Source: Lepisosteus oculatus
Lineage: Eukaryota; Chordata; Actinopteri; Semionotiformes; Lepisosteidae
Assembly (NCBI RefSeq): GCF_040954835.1
Contig: NC_090711.1
Coordinates: forward strand, 12,271,001 to 12,335,000
Reading direction: 5' to 3'
Length of the DNA: 64,000 nt
The translations under genes and the position numbers were made by a program. Shown piece after piece: positions 11,921 through 24,879 of the stretch (within the stretch, counting starts at the first letter, position 1; each line of letters begins with the position of its first letter). The notes below the pieces were generated by a model. It worked only from the letters and a program-made list of their open reading frames with translations. It was not told the origin of the DNA and made no database searches.

Positions 11921-14900
11921 TATTTTAACCATAAATTTAGATATGATGCGAATCGGTACTTGAGAGGGTGTGAAGATCCAAGGGGCTGAATGATCTTAAA
12001 TCTGTATAAAATACAGATAAAAAGAACATTCTTTAAGCAACTCGTGAGTTTACCTGAATAGGGCTTCGACTTTTCTGTAATAGTACGCCATAGTGAATTT
12101 GCACTGTTAGTTTGCAGTGACGTCCTGTTACTATGCATTGACTGAGCTTTGCAAGAGGCATTTTGCTACCTTTTCCAACTCGGCGTTGCGCAGGAAAACC
12201 GTATGTTGCGCTGTTGGTCGGCTGTTCCAATCAATCGAGCCCACCTGAGGGGCAATGCTAAAGTAATGCACACGTTTCGGCAGCAACCAGTTGGCTGCCT
12301 TTGTTCAGATGTTCGGTGAAATCTTCTACTGAAGAGAGCAGATTTAACTGCCTGAAGGCTTAAGAGACTGTCTCGATTTGTGATCCTTCCTGTTGCAACG
12401 CCTGCGACGGATTCGTTCATTTTCTTTGAAGCAGTCAACAGCTGTAGATTAATGAAGGAGGTGCTTGTATCGAAGTCTTGCAAGGCAGGAGGTTGACAGA
12501 ATTGCATATCGAGGCTCCCTGCTGTTCAGAAAGACACAGCTTACAGAGTTTCCGTAAGTGACTAAATGAACGTATGGCTCTTAGCAGGATACGGCGAAGC
12601 AATAGCATTTGGGGCATAGCCAACTTCTATGACCCTTTTTAGCAAATAAACCAGGTGCATGATACACAGCTTCTACATAAATGAGACCCTCATTGCTCTT
12701 CCTTCGGCTGCGTTTGTTAATTCGAACCGGCTTTTCTCTGTGGTTCCGAGGGTGTCTGCCACAGCACACAATGAGCAATCCAAGTTCATAAAAACCGGAG
12801 CGATCCACTACAATTACCTCAAACAACAAAGGATTTGTAAACCCTCAGTTACAAAGGACTTGTGTTTTTATTTTATTTTTGTTGCCAAAAGCGCTTGTCA
12901 CTTTGAATGAACGGCATCTTCTTTATGTAGCATTTTTGTGACTCTAGCTATTTATTGATGGGTTATTTATTTATTTAATTATTTATTAATGTGTTAATAA
13001 CATGTATTGCCATTGAACAAAATGACCTTGTAAGATGCTGCTGACCTACAAAGAAATTGTTTATATGCATGAGAAACTGTAGACAGCCCTTAGGGCTGCT
13101 TTCTTAAAGAGGAACAATGTATAATATTTGAAGTATTTAAAACGAAAAAGCAATTGTTTTCATGGGCAATAATCTCTTTACAATTACGCAGATCTATTTT
13201 CACAAATGTCCTTAATGTTTTCAGGCATTTTCTCCATCTGGAAAATAATAAGAGAGTGAAAAAAAATAAAAACAAAATCCTCCATTTTGTTGAACAGCCT
13301 TGTCTTAATTCCCCCAGTAGGTATGTTAAACTTCAGTAACTGACCACACCAATCATTTCCTCGCGTTTCTTTACAGCTTTTACAGTAATGTTATGGGCAA
13401 TAATGACCCCTGCTAGCCACTGAGATTAATCCCTTCGAGGACAACTCTGTAAGCTCAACACTATCACAGTATGTACGGCTATTTACTACCAGTGTAGTAT
13501 CCCATTATGGCTGATTAATTGCATTCGTTGTAGTTCTTTTTATTGTTGTTTGGGTCTCGGAAAACTCGGCAACCGATTTCCATTTAAATAACTCTTGGAA
13601 AAAAAAAGCTCTGAAATGCTGAATTTCTGGAGTGAAAAATTGCCACTAAAGACTGCCCCTGTAATCATTTCCCTGCAGGTTTTCCTTCATAAACCGATCT
13701 GCAATGCAATATCCCTGGTGGTCACTTGTACATGCTGAGAGAGACTTTTTACTGACAGGCTATTAAGCCTCAGAAACAATAATCAAAGCGCTTTACAAGC
13801 AATGGTAGCGATTTATGAGGCCAGTCTCTCAGAGGATTAAGCAGCAAATAATGAGAATTATACAAAAATGTTAAAGCATGTAAAAAAAAAACAACCTCTG
13901 AAGCACCCAGTGGTGCATACCTGTGTAAAAAAAAACTTCTGGAGAATTAAAAATTCATACGAACCTGTAGCGTTGGAATTACCAAAGACCTGGGCGGCTG
14001 CAGCCACCATTTTACACCTTTAAACAAAACCCTTTATGCAAAATAGAGTATCGTTAAATTCTAGATGATAGGAGCATTTAAGTAGGAGTTTATTAGGTAT
14101 ATTTAAATTTCCAGTGTGAAGGAGAAAGGCGTTAGCGCTCGTTCGCACCGAGACAGAGTGCGGGCTGAGAGTTACTGACTCTCAGAGTGACCAGCACGTA
14201 TCTGTAGAGTCAGTGTTTTAGATACTGTATGCATATAAATGACACAATGCGAATAATGGCTTTGTATTCGCATAATAGCTGACAGTTAGTAGGATCCTTC
14301 AATTTTCTTCCCATCTATATTTAACTCCAGCAATCATTAACGTGATCTCAGCGTGTTGATGAGATACTGGTGCCCGATTCTGCAGTCCAAAATCCTCCAG
14401 ACTCGGATTAGCGGCTCCCAAATGCTTTTGTGAGTCTCTTTTATTAAAACACCTGTCTCATTTTAATATAGTTAATCAGTGCAGATTTGATCCCTCTGGG
14501 AGAAAATGCCAGTAATCTCAAAGAATGCAGTTTGTGTTTTTCAGAAGAAGATACTTATTCGAGCCTTTTGTTAAACGTCTTGCCTAAGACACAAAGCCAT
14601 AATTTAATCAGCAAAGAAATCTGTATTTTTATAACTAGTTACTCCAGTGTGAGTAGTGTGTATGTATATTTCCCACAAGAAATGTAGTATTCACGTCACC
14701 TTTTCACAAAAACGCCCCTAAAAGAAACTGCAGAGTTTATCTGAAATGTTTTGCTCTAGTAATTCTTTTCTGTTTAATATTACCTGGGACTTTCAGGGGA
14801 ATCTATTTTTAAAGTCCATGTTAAAAATGATACTAGATACACTTTCTTATTACTTTCCTTTGGCACAGTTTGGAACTTTAAATGATGTGATTCCTGTCTC

Positions 14901-16569
14901 AATGTACATGACAAGTCTCAAACTTGGATTGCACAAAAGGAGGATATGCAGAAAAGCAAAATCTAATTGTACTCCATAAATACAGGATTTATCCAGTTAA
15001 ATGATAAAAAAAGAAAGCCAGATTGTTCCTCTTTAAATTTGTAAATATATATATATCACAGCAATAATTTGAAAATGCATGTACAACTTTGTTGAGTTTC
15101 GTTTTTCAGTACAGATAAATACAGGTACCAGTTGCAGTCTGGATGACAATAATAACAATCAGGGACAAGTCTTGTATTAATTATAGCATCTGTAGCTTTC
15201 GACAGTCCACATTAGCAGTATGTCTCTCAGTGTTTCCTGGGAGCTTCGTACATCTTTGTGGGTTTTTTTTTTCTATTTTGTTTTTGTGCCCAGCAAGACT
15301 GTGCAATGAAAGTGCCAAAAATAAGATTTCCATAACAAAAGCACTCAACATATGGTAGGCTGCTTAAGACCTTCCATATGGTTTTCAAGCTATAGATCGA
15401 GATTACACCCTCTCTCAGTCCTGTCTGTCATCCTCGCTCTGTTTTGGTGAAAGTGTGAAGAAACTTAAGCCATGATCGCAGACGGTGTTCTTTCTATTTT
15501 ATTTTCTGTTCATCTACTCTTATTACTATTAACAATAATAATGATGAGAATAAAACCAATAGCACAAGCAAACTGTGGTTAAATGTGCTGTCTGTTCAGT
15601 GCTAGGAAGTGCTTTGTCGCTATGAATGAGATTTCTCTGTATTTTAGAATTGCATGTCTCTAATGTTTAAGATTTGATGACACTGAGTTTCATATTTCAT
15701 AAAAATAAATTGGAACTAGGATTCGGATTATTCCAGGTACAATCAGTTCTTGCTCAAGGCTTTTTAAGTGCTTGTTACTGATATTGAGAGATATAGATCA
15801 AATTCTGTAAGTAAGCAATCTAAAATGTTTGTCATTTGGGCTGCAGTTTTATAATGTGTCATTGTACAGTATCACAACTGTGTGCCTGTAATCTGCGTTA
15901 GTAAACTGCATGCATTTGTAGAATGTGCGATTAGATAATGATGAATTGCACAAGTCAACACGTCTTCCTTTTCACAGGTTTGAGAAAGAAAGCCGATTAT
16001 TATATTTTCTTAGCAAGCAGAATTTTAATTGCAGTCCGCTTGAATCAAAAAAGAGTCTGAAAGTACACTTTAAAAAAACAAATCACAAATAACCCACACA
16101 TTTAGAATAAGCACAAGCAGTCGGGAGGATAATTTGTGTGTTTCGGTGTAGAAATTGGTGCTCTTTTGAATTCACACGGCCACACGTCCGTTTGAGCATT
16201 GCAGGAATCAGGGAGCTGGTATGTCTTCAGCGCAGAGAAAAGTTCCACTGAAGCTTAATTGGCTGTTAATTGATTTGTTTCAGGGGCACACGGATGTTCA
16301 AAGGAAGATGATCATAGCAGGAATAAATGTGGAGGGCTTGCAGCACTTGTTTCTATTGTACAGTGTGTTATTCTTTATTGCCACTGGTTAAAGAGAGTAT
16401 TTCCTGCCACATCTTTGCTGGCATGAGGATAGAACTGTATCTGAGAACTAGAGGACAGGTGGTTTTGTTAAGAACACCAGAAAATTACAGCCAAGAGGAG
16501 ACCATTTAATTTATATATACAGTATATAGCTCGTCTGGGTGCTAGAATTTAATTAGTCTGAAGCTGTGT
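11921..16569. other. Intergenic DNA, no gene recognised
   Basis: Largely unique-looking sequence with (TTTA)-rich DNA at 12955-12990 and a short perfect inverted repeat CTGAGAGT/ACTCTCAG around 14165-14185. The low repeat load next to a developmental gene is compatible with regulatory DNA, but no element can be delimited. Confidence 0.4.
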
Positions 16570-16810
16570 CTTTAAAGAAGCCACACAACAGTGGCTGGGT
16601 AGGTTGTCCCAGACTCTAATAACGCTCTGTGTGAAGAAATGCCTCCTCTTCACAGTTTTACGTACTGTACACTTCCTCTCAGTTTTTGCCTGTTTCTCCT
16701 GGTTCACTTTTGATTCTGTGGATTTTAAATATTTGAATCAGATCCTTTTTTTGGACTTCTCTAGTCAGGACTATAAAGGTTCAATCCTTTTTAGCCTGCC
16801 AACATAAGAA
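16570..16810. repeat. Degenerate dispersed repeat relic
   Basis: The stretch resembles, from memory of fish genomic repeats, a family with the theme 'GTTCCAGACT...CTCTGTGTGAAGAA...CCTCCTCTTCACAGTTTT...GGTTCAATCCTTTTAGCCT'. Family name and orientation are unknown to me. Confidence 0.35.
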
Positions 16811-19800
16811 ACCTAATTTAACCTGGCACTATGCTGTATCTCATATGGACTGGACAAGGAGTCTTTGACCAGGACTATTTAAACAGAAGCTACTTTCAAC
16901 AGATTCCAGGGTAGGAAATAAGTTTGTTTGTAATATGTTTACCAAACCTGCACACGATATTCTGAATCATGTTATCCCTACGAATACAAAGGGTATCATC
17001 ACATTTTCTCTGTTCCAAATGTAGAAAAGTTCCCAATGTGTACATGCCAAATTAAAAGGGCCATACATTACATGGAGTAATGTAGACACAGTAGATAGAG
17101 CCATAGCATCTGCTAGCTGTGTTTAGTGTATCATGTAGAGCCTGATGTAGATGCTTCACCAGAAAGCTGATATGTTCACCTTGACTGCAGAACTGTGTTT
17201 GGGAGTGCTTATTTTAATACAGCAGGTGGAAAAGTTACATATTGGACCCATTGTTTGTGCACTATACACACTTAATTTAGAAGTCGGAGAAATATTTCCA
17301 TTGTACCCAAGTACTGTAGTTCCACGGTTAAATGTCTTTAATCATAATATAGGATAGACTTTATAGTTTTGAGGTTCTGGGCACCAGCTCTTTGTGGGTT
17401 TCCTCCAGGTCAACGAATGGATGACATTATCAGTCCTAAACCGAGCCCCTTGAATTGCAAGCTTGCAGTGTGATCAGTAAGAGCTGCGTCAGTGCTCTCT
17501 CTAATGCTTAAGCAGCACTGTTGGCGTTGTAGGACTCACTGCTGAGGACACTTGTATGCTGTCTCTATCCTTCCTGTGCCAGAAGAAGTCATGTAGCAAT
17601 GTGCAAAGGTGAAGAAGGGGCCATTCCTTATTGGCAAAAATCAAATGGTAAAAAAACAAGCAACAGTTTTTCTTTTCAACAGGAAGTCTTGTGGTTTTCC
17701 ACGAAGTGCTTTTACAAATTACATCAGCAGTAGTTTTTCACCTTAGGTGAGGTGAAACTCTACAAGAGGTTTTAAGAGAAATTTACACTTGCTGGGAATT
17801 TTCTGCCTGGATTTCAAAGCACCAGATCTCATACTGACAGGGGCAGAGTCAGCAGATTATGATTGGAAGTGAAACTTCTGGTGTTAATTAGGCTTTCTTC
17901 AGTCACCAGCTGAGGCTGTAGGATCTACGCTGAGAAAGGCTACTTTTTCTCATTGCGGAACGAAAAAACTCTTTTTGCATTGCCTGCCATTCACTGAGCT
18001 ACACTTTGGGGAAGATACTTGTTAATTATGATGGTTCTGCAATGCACTGGCCAGTTAAAGACATGAAAGGGTAGAAAACTGTATAACCCATTGGCAAATG
18101 TCCCCTGGAGATTTTATTTACTACTTGTGTTACAGCTCTAACAATCTCATTAAGGGTGACATGTAGCAGGCAGGACACGGCTGACTATAGCAGTGATCCC
18201 CGAATGGCGCTGTTTGCCAGAAAGATATATAAAACTTGGCTTGGGTCTTCCTGTCTGCATGTTGGCAGGACGACAGTGTGTCAGAAATGCTAAGATCTTT
18301 GTGAGGCAACCCACCACTACGGCAAGGAGTCAGGGCTGGGGGCAAGAGCTCTAAAAGACAAAGAGCAAAGGATTGTGAACCACAACCACAGAAGAAGCTG
18401 TGGGGGCCTGTGATGCTGTTTATGTCTGACATTTCATTGTGTGCCACAGGTGTGCTTGGTCTTGGACTTTAGATTTCCAAATGTGAACCAGTTTGTAGGT
18501 GCTCAAACATTCATACGTGGAGTCACGTGTGTGAAAGGCCTGTAGTCAAACTAGCAGGGAGGTCCTCGCTGTAAACACAAGCATTTTGTTAACTGGTATA
18601 GCCTACATAGGATTCACATTTAAATTGTCCTCCCAATGTGTTTAATGTGCATACTAATGCAATGTAATTAACAGAGTCCATTTGATAAATCCAATCAGGG
18701 CATGATGGTACAAGGGGACAACAGCTGTTATTATTATTTTTTAAATCATTGGGAATCGCAGCTATAATACCTTAAAACTACAAATAAACCAAAACTTAAA
18801 AGCAGCTCAGGAATGATTCTCTGAAAGAGCTGAATGAAATAATTCAGTGGGACTATAGAGCCTCTTGATTGTGTTTTCGAAAACAAATTCCATTCGTACC
18901 ACAAGAAAAGAAAGGTGCAGCAGATGAAAAACGAACACTCCTATGATAGGGTATCACGATTTTGCTTAACAAACCCGAACCTCATTGCTGAGCTCGAAGT
19001 CCTAGAGCAATCCCCTCTTTGTCTGTGAAAATTAACTTTGCCCAAATAAAAGATAACGTCTCGAACATTAAAAGACCTGAAGCACATTTGAGCTAATGAG
19101 ATGTGTGAGGCGTCTTTGAAGCTGTGCATTGTGATGTTTCGGAGTGCCTCGCTGATAACTGCACAATATCCTCCGAACAAAGACTTGTACCATGGTAATG
19201 GCTTTTTAATTAATAATCATCGTCAGAATTGTGCTAAAAAATAATACAACCAACACCAATAAAAAAGACAAAGCGTAGCATTATTTTCTTCTGGGAGAGA
19301 CAGTGTAAGTAAGATGCACAGTATAGCAGCTGAAGCATCTGTTCAGATGCTATTAAGAGCATCCTGATCATTCAATTTTAATGGAACATTGATTTTGTGC
19401 TGGAGATTGACATAATTCAGCAGTTTTGATTTACCAAATAAAAAAAGAAGACAGAATGAGAAAGAAAAAGCAAGAAACACCATAAAAATGCAGAAAATAG
19501 CAGAACTAGATAGGATTATTATTCTCAGTGGTGCTTAAATTAGTTTCCAGGGAATATTTAAGACGGGGCTTAAATTCAATTGTCCTTTCGCGTCTTTCGA
19601 AATGAAATGAATGATTTGCAATAAACGGCACTGGTGATCTTGTGTTTTAGGTTTTGAAAATAATTGAATGTTAATGAGAAAGCAGTAATGCGTCACATGC
19701 ATTCACTATGGATATCAATTATTGCAAAGAATTTGCTAGTTAAGCATGTAACACATATGGGGTTCAATAAAAGAAGTGTAATTACATATCTGCAACATAT

Positions 19801-20342
19801 TGATTTTTCACATTTCATTATCAAATATTATATGGGTAAAAGTGGAATTTTTGTACAGCACAAACAAGGTATCATGATTAGAATACTGAAATAAAAAAAA
19901 ACTCTTACTATGAGGCAGACCGTTCTTCTTATTAAAAACACAGTGTGTTCGATGCAGTAGGTAACTCACCTACAGTGGGACATCAGGCCCTAAGGCATAA
20001 ATATTAAACAGCTGCCTTGTGAGAAACCCTGTACATGCACACTAGTTTCTGTTAGCTTTATTTATTTCTGTGCACAGAATGTGCTGTAAATCCCAGTTTT
20101 GCAAATTGAGGTTTTCTCAAAAGTTACAATTGAGCATTCTGGTGCTCGGAGTCACATGCTAAGACAGAAAGCAAGTAACACTATTTTTCTTTCCTGTTTG
20201 TCTTGTATTTGATTTCAAATCAATGAAGAATGTTGTGATCGAACTGCTGTTAGAACTTCTTTGCTCCAGATTTCTAGTGGTTTTCTGCTTTGGATTTTGG
20301 CATTTTTGGTCACATTGAATTAAGACAGAGAAGAGATGTTTT
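16811..20342. other. Intergenic DNA, no gene recognised
   Basis: No coding exon, RNA gene or clear repeat recognised. ORFs here are short and lack recognisable domains. Confidence 0.4.
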
Positions 20343-20650
20343 GGGGCAGCTCCGTGGTACAGTTGAAAATGCTATTTTTATTTTCTCCCTGTGTTCATAC
20401 AGTACAGTATGTGTGTTCTCTGGGTGCACTGGTTTCCTCCCACAGTCCCAAGACAAGCTGGCAGGTTAATTGGCTTTCAGAACATTGGCCCTGATGTGAG
20501 TGTGGGCGTGCCTGTGTCTGTCTGCCCTGCAATGGACTGGTGTCCCATCCAGGGTGTACCCTGCCTTGCACCTATTGCTTTCTGGGATAGGCTCGGGCTC
20601 CCCTGAGACCCTGAATTGGATGAATCAGTTAAGAAATGGATGGATGGATG
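20343..20650 (+). repeat. tRNA-derived-type SINE, fairly complete
   Basis: Fish-wide family with the theme GGTTTCCTCCCACAGTCC, GTTAATTGGCTT, CAATGGACTGGTGTCCCATC, CCAGGGTGTACCCTGCCTTG, GGGATAGGCTC, ending AAATGGATGGATGGATG. The promoter head is degraded in this copy. Most other copies in the window are fragments. Confidence 0.75.
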
Positions 20651-21358
20651 CACTGCAGCATTAAATTGAATGCTGAACATCCACAGAACCATTCGATCAC
20701 AAGAGGACCTCCAGCAACAAAAGCCTGCTAGGAGGTAGTAACAAGCAGCCCTTCAGTGGTGGTAGAAAGGATTATGTCCCTGTGACTGAAATAGCCTGTG
20801 AAACCAGGGCTTGTTCTGTGGAATGGAGCTGTTCTGTGTCTTATTCATCTTGTAAAACTTGGTATAAAATTTTGATGTAAAAAACTGTATATCTTGAATG
20901 CCTCGGTCACAAGTCGCCGTGATAGTTGCAGCTCATTGTATTTTCACATTGATGTATGATTGAAAAGCCTGCAGGGGAAATTCTCACACGGCAGCCTAGT
21001 TATTCATCTGTTTCACTGGTCGGCTGTAAAACCCTCTATTGATTTTTTTTTTTCCTCTCTGCTAGCTCAAGTCTGTTAACAATCTTGGCTTCTGAGAGGT
21101 ATCTGACTTGCTGTCTCCTTATGTACTTGGCCAAACGTAAATACAGGCTGGACTCTACATGCCCAGGAGGCTGAGCCTTCAAGAGGATTTACAGTGCAGT
21201 TTTATTATCGAGGCCCTAAGATTTAGAATGTCACACAGTTTAGAATTCCAGAAGCAAGTCTGTTAAATCCAGGATGATTTTGTGACATAGTTTTAGTATA
21301 TTATGGGATTATTTTTAGGGCTGCATGGAGCACTAATTCAGCTTAATTGTACTACAAA
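20651..21358. other. Intergenic DNA, nothing recognised
   Basis: No gene or known repeat recognised between the SINE and foldback copy 2. Confidence 0.4.
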
Positions 21359-21532
21359 GGAGCAAGTAATGGTTAATTCCATGCTGAAAAGAGAAGTAAA
21401 GAAACGCAGCATTTTGGCTGTGAGACCTTTTTCAGGTGATGTGTTTATTTTCTTCTCTTTTCAGCCTGGAATAAACCTGTACTTGTTCCTTTGCAGCCTA
21501 CGCATGCTGACACAACTCCCTACTTGAACTAC
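21359..21532. mobile_element. Foldback element copy 2 (diverged)
   Basis: Left arm starts AGCAAGTAATGG and contains TTCCATGCTGAAAAGAGAAG; right arm contains CTTCTCTTTTCAGCCTGGAA and TACTTGTTC. The tail CCTTTGCAGCCTACGCATGC ends in TTGAACT as in the other copies. The core is more mutated (CATTTTGGCTGTGAG), indicating an older insertion. Confidence 0.7.
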
Positions 21533-21778
21533 TTCATTTCACTACTACATTATTTCACATGATGCCACATAAACACATGATGTGCTAAATGACTACATTC
21601 TAGTTTTAGTTGCTGTACCTATTAAGAATTTTCATCTTCCTTGATTCCTTCCTTGATTTTCACCTTCCTTGCACCCGTTTTTACTTGACAGAAAAATATG
21701 AAAGAGAAGAATAAGAACAAACGAAAGCAGAACATTTGCCACAGTGTCCTCATTTGGTTGCAAGCTGTTTATCGGTAC

Positions 21779-21840
21779 ATCGTTGTGGGAGGAAACCGGA
21801 GTAACCAGGAGAAGCCTGCACCAATACGGAGAGAACATAC
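21779..21840 (-). repeat. SINE fragment (tRNA-derived-type family)
   Basis: GTGGGAGGAAACCGGAG followed by GGAGAGAACATACAAA is the inverted central part of the family copy at 20343-20650. Only about 60 bases remain. Confidence 0.5.
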
Positions 21841-23844
21841 AAAATTACAATAATAAAGTTTATTTTAGATTGCATATTTAAAGGAAACTTGCAGTGCCTT
21901 ACTATAAACTAAAGCACATTCAATTAATTAAAATTGAAGAAAGGAACAAAACGAAGTGGGAATACACAATAAACCAGAATCAGCCAAGCCAAGATCACAA
22001 GATGTATATATAGTGATTGATACTAGGGAGCCAAGCCCAAAACAGCATAAGGATAAGGATCTCAAAATAAACTCAAAACCTGACAGGAAGCTAATGCAAG
22101 GGCTCCAGGACAGGAGTGATATGATCACTTGTGCATTACCTAGTTAGGACTTTAGCTGCCAAGTTATGAACATACTTTAACTTGATACACATAGAGAGAC
22201 CAAGATCGAGAGATATAGGGCACCACATTAATTAATCATTTTTTTCAGCTATACAGACATACTGTAGGCAGTGTAAGACACAGAGGGGCAACATTTCTCA
22301 TATTGAAAAAAAAATATTTTTTGCATGATTTAGAACATAATGTTCAAAGGTTAGGCTAGGATCAAAGGCCATCCCCAAAGTCTTCAGAATGGATCAAAAC
22401 TCAAGCACACTGTCATGGGTTAGAAAGACTACAGCATTGGGTTTACATCAATTTACATTGATGTCACCCAGAGAGTGCAGCAACGCTTAAAGTGATCCTT
22501 GTGGTTCTCCAAGGAACACATCCATCCACTTATCAATTATTTCCCTTTAATAAAGACACTTCTGTATCTGGTTAATTTAGCTAAAGATGCCCCATTGAAA
22601 GCTCTGGTTGGGATCTCAAGCAGCTCAATTGAAAAGTGAGCACTGCAGAATGCAGGCTGGGCCTTACTGTTCAGTTATCACTAGACTGGGTCTGTAATTG
22701 AGATTTTCTACGCAGCACTGCAGAACTGCCCAAGCAGAACCAGGCTGGTAGATTAATTGTGGCTTGAGTATTGCTACCTGCCATGCACATACTGCCAGCA
22801 TCCAGTCATCTAGTTGTCTCAGTAGAGCTGCGTGCTTATGATGTAGAGATAACCGCTGTGCCTTGCCTTCATCACTCATGTGCTAATTATAGAAGCAATT
22901 AGACGGTTATTGGAACTGAAGATGATCATAAATATCATCTCTAAATGTTGGAGGGGTTTAGGAGTGGGACAAAACATTTAAAACTGCAAATCAATAAATG
23001 TAAAGAGAAACAAATGGTAAAGATGAAAATCACTTTTCTCCACTTCATTCGGTTGCTGTCACATTTCCTCCAGCAAAGAGCTGGGATCATGTTTTTTTTT
23101 CTCTTTTTTTAAATCACATGCCTCATCACTATCCCAGGGAAAATAGGCAGGGGAAAAGCAGGGTGTGAATGGAAAAGCAACAAGACTCAAATAGCTGCCT
23201 TTAACACAACAGAGATCAAAACCAGGAAGACTCTGACAACGCTGTATAAAAGCTGGGGAAAACTCTGAGGCACAGACACACAAGTATCATCTAGGTCATG
23301 AGTCTGCAGTAAGCTCTGACTCTGTGATTGGAGTGCGTGTGAAACTAAGTAAGAATCTCCTTTCTTATTTGATTTTATACCTGTTTTTCTTCAAGGAGAT
23401 TAGCTTTATAAATACAGTGGCTGACAGGTAAGATTAACTACTATACATGCACATACAAGATGAAAAAAAACCCTGAAAAAGATGACAAACACATTCAGGT
23501 ATTTGAATAAGCTTTGCTTGCCTGTCTGTTGTAGTGACAAATCCACCGTGAGACAGTTCTTCAAAGTCAATACCTGTGAATATGTGTCAGTTCTTCCTTT
23601 TAGACACTGTTCCCTAACCTTTTTTCATATCTGACTCACAGAAGTGTACTCTCGAGCACCTTTTTGAAAGGCTTTAGTATTTTAATAACTTCACTGGTCT
23701 TTTGTACTCTTTGTGGAGTGAAGATTGTATCAATGATGCCTGTTTTATCTGTTTGCCTGACTCGTGAGTTGCTTTCTTCAGATTCTTAAAAGAGAAGAGT
23801 TTCCTCCTTTTTAAGGATGTATAAGACAGCTCAAGTGAAAGTGT
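21841..23844. other. Intergenic DNA, no gene recognised
   Basis: Nothing coding recognised. Confidence 0.4.
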
Positions 23845-24138
23845 TTCATTGTATTTATACAGCTCTTTTCGTCACAACAGATCCCAAAGCACCTTACACC
23901 GAGAAGAGAGCCCATTTCATCCATCACTGAGAGACAGCACCAGTATACAGTATATGAATTAAGGGAGAAGTTTAGGGAGGCTGAAGTTGTCTAGGCCCAG
24001 GGACAGTTTTAGTCAAGACACCAGGGATAAAACTCCTACTCATTTGAACAGTGCCTTTAGCTTTTTATGGACCAAGTAGTCAGGACAGCTTACTGCCTCA
24101 TCTGAAGTGTCATTAGTCATCCTAGTGGGGCATCAGGA
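23845..24138 (-). repeat. SINE body of the 5S-derived family, 5'-truncated
   Basis: Starts at the 3' tail (inverted: GATCCCAAAGCACCTTA after TATTTATACAGCTCTTTTC) and runs through the body themes GTTTAGGGAGGCTGAAG, GACACCAGGGATAAAACTCC and TAGTCAGGACAG. It shares the body of 30990-31571 but lacks the 5S-like head, as expected for a 5'-truncated retroposed copy. Confidence 0.55.
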
Positions 24139-24378
24139 ATGCTGGTGCTTGAAATGTGTTCTTTACTAAGTAAAGCAGTACAAACAAGCCTGACCCAGAT
24201 CTGCTCAGACAACAGGATCTGATGTCATTCAACACTTGAGATGCAAATTGGTGCTTTCTAGAGTCCCTGGGGCTGTTTTACAAAGTTGATCTACTGTATG
24301 GTTTACTAATGACACCACAAATAACCAAGGAAAAACAGAACCTGCAAGCAAAAGTATATGTACGCATAATACTAACAT

Positions 24379-24459
24379 AGGAACAAGTAATAAGTTTATT
24401 CCATGATGAAAAAAAGAAGAGAGAAAACACGTTTCGGCCGCGGAGCCTTCTTCAGGTGT
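24379..24459. mobile_element. Foldback family half-copy adjacent to copy 4
   Basis: One arm only (GGAACAAGTAATAAGTTTAT ... CACGTTTCGGCCGCGGAGCC, then TTCTTCAGGTGT). It ends exactly where the 15-bp direct repeat flanking the large foldback begins, so the two lie in head-to-tail tandem separated only by that repeat. Confidence 0.7.
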
Positions 24460-24879
24460 CATAATAGTTCATAAGAACAAGTAATAGGTTTATTCCATGC
24501 TGAAAAAAAGAAGAAAGAGAACACAACGTTTCGGCCGTGGAGCCTTCTTCAGGTGTGAGAGAGATAGGGCAGTAGGCAAAGGTAAAGTAGCGGGAGAACA
24601 AAGGTTGAGAGGGAGGAGGAGTGAGAGGCGGGAGCAGGGGACAGAAAGAGAGGCCAATCACCTCCTCTCACTCCTCCTCCCTCTCAACCTTTGTTCTCCC
24701 GCTACTTTACCTTTGCCTACTGCCCTGTCTCTCTCACACCTGAAGAAGGCTCCACGGCCGAAACGTTGTGTTCTCTTTCTTCTTTTTTTCAGCATGGAAT
24801 AAACCTATTACTTGTTCCTTTGCAGCCTACGCATGCTGACGCAGCTCCCCACCTGAACTACTACCATAATAGTTCATAA
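24460..24879. mobile_element. Large foldback element copy 4 with 15-bp TSD
   Basis: Element 24475-24864. Left arm 24475-24628 and right arm 24664-24817 are reverse complements over about 154 bases with very few differences, separated by a 35-base spacer. A 47-base unpaired tail follows (CTTTGCAGCCTACGCATGC...). The direct repeat CATAATAGTTCATAA flanks it at 24460-24474 and 24865-24879. The arms are longer than in other copies and include a TGAGAGAGA...TTTACCTTTGCCTACTG segment. No protein is encoded, so it is non-autonomous. Confidence 0.85.
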
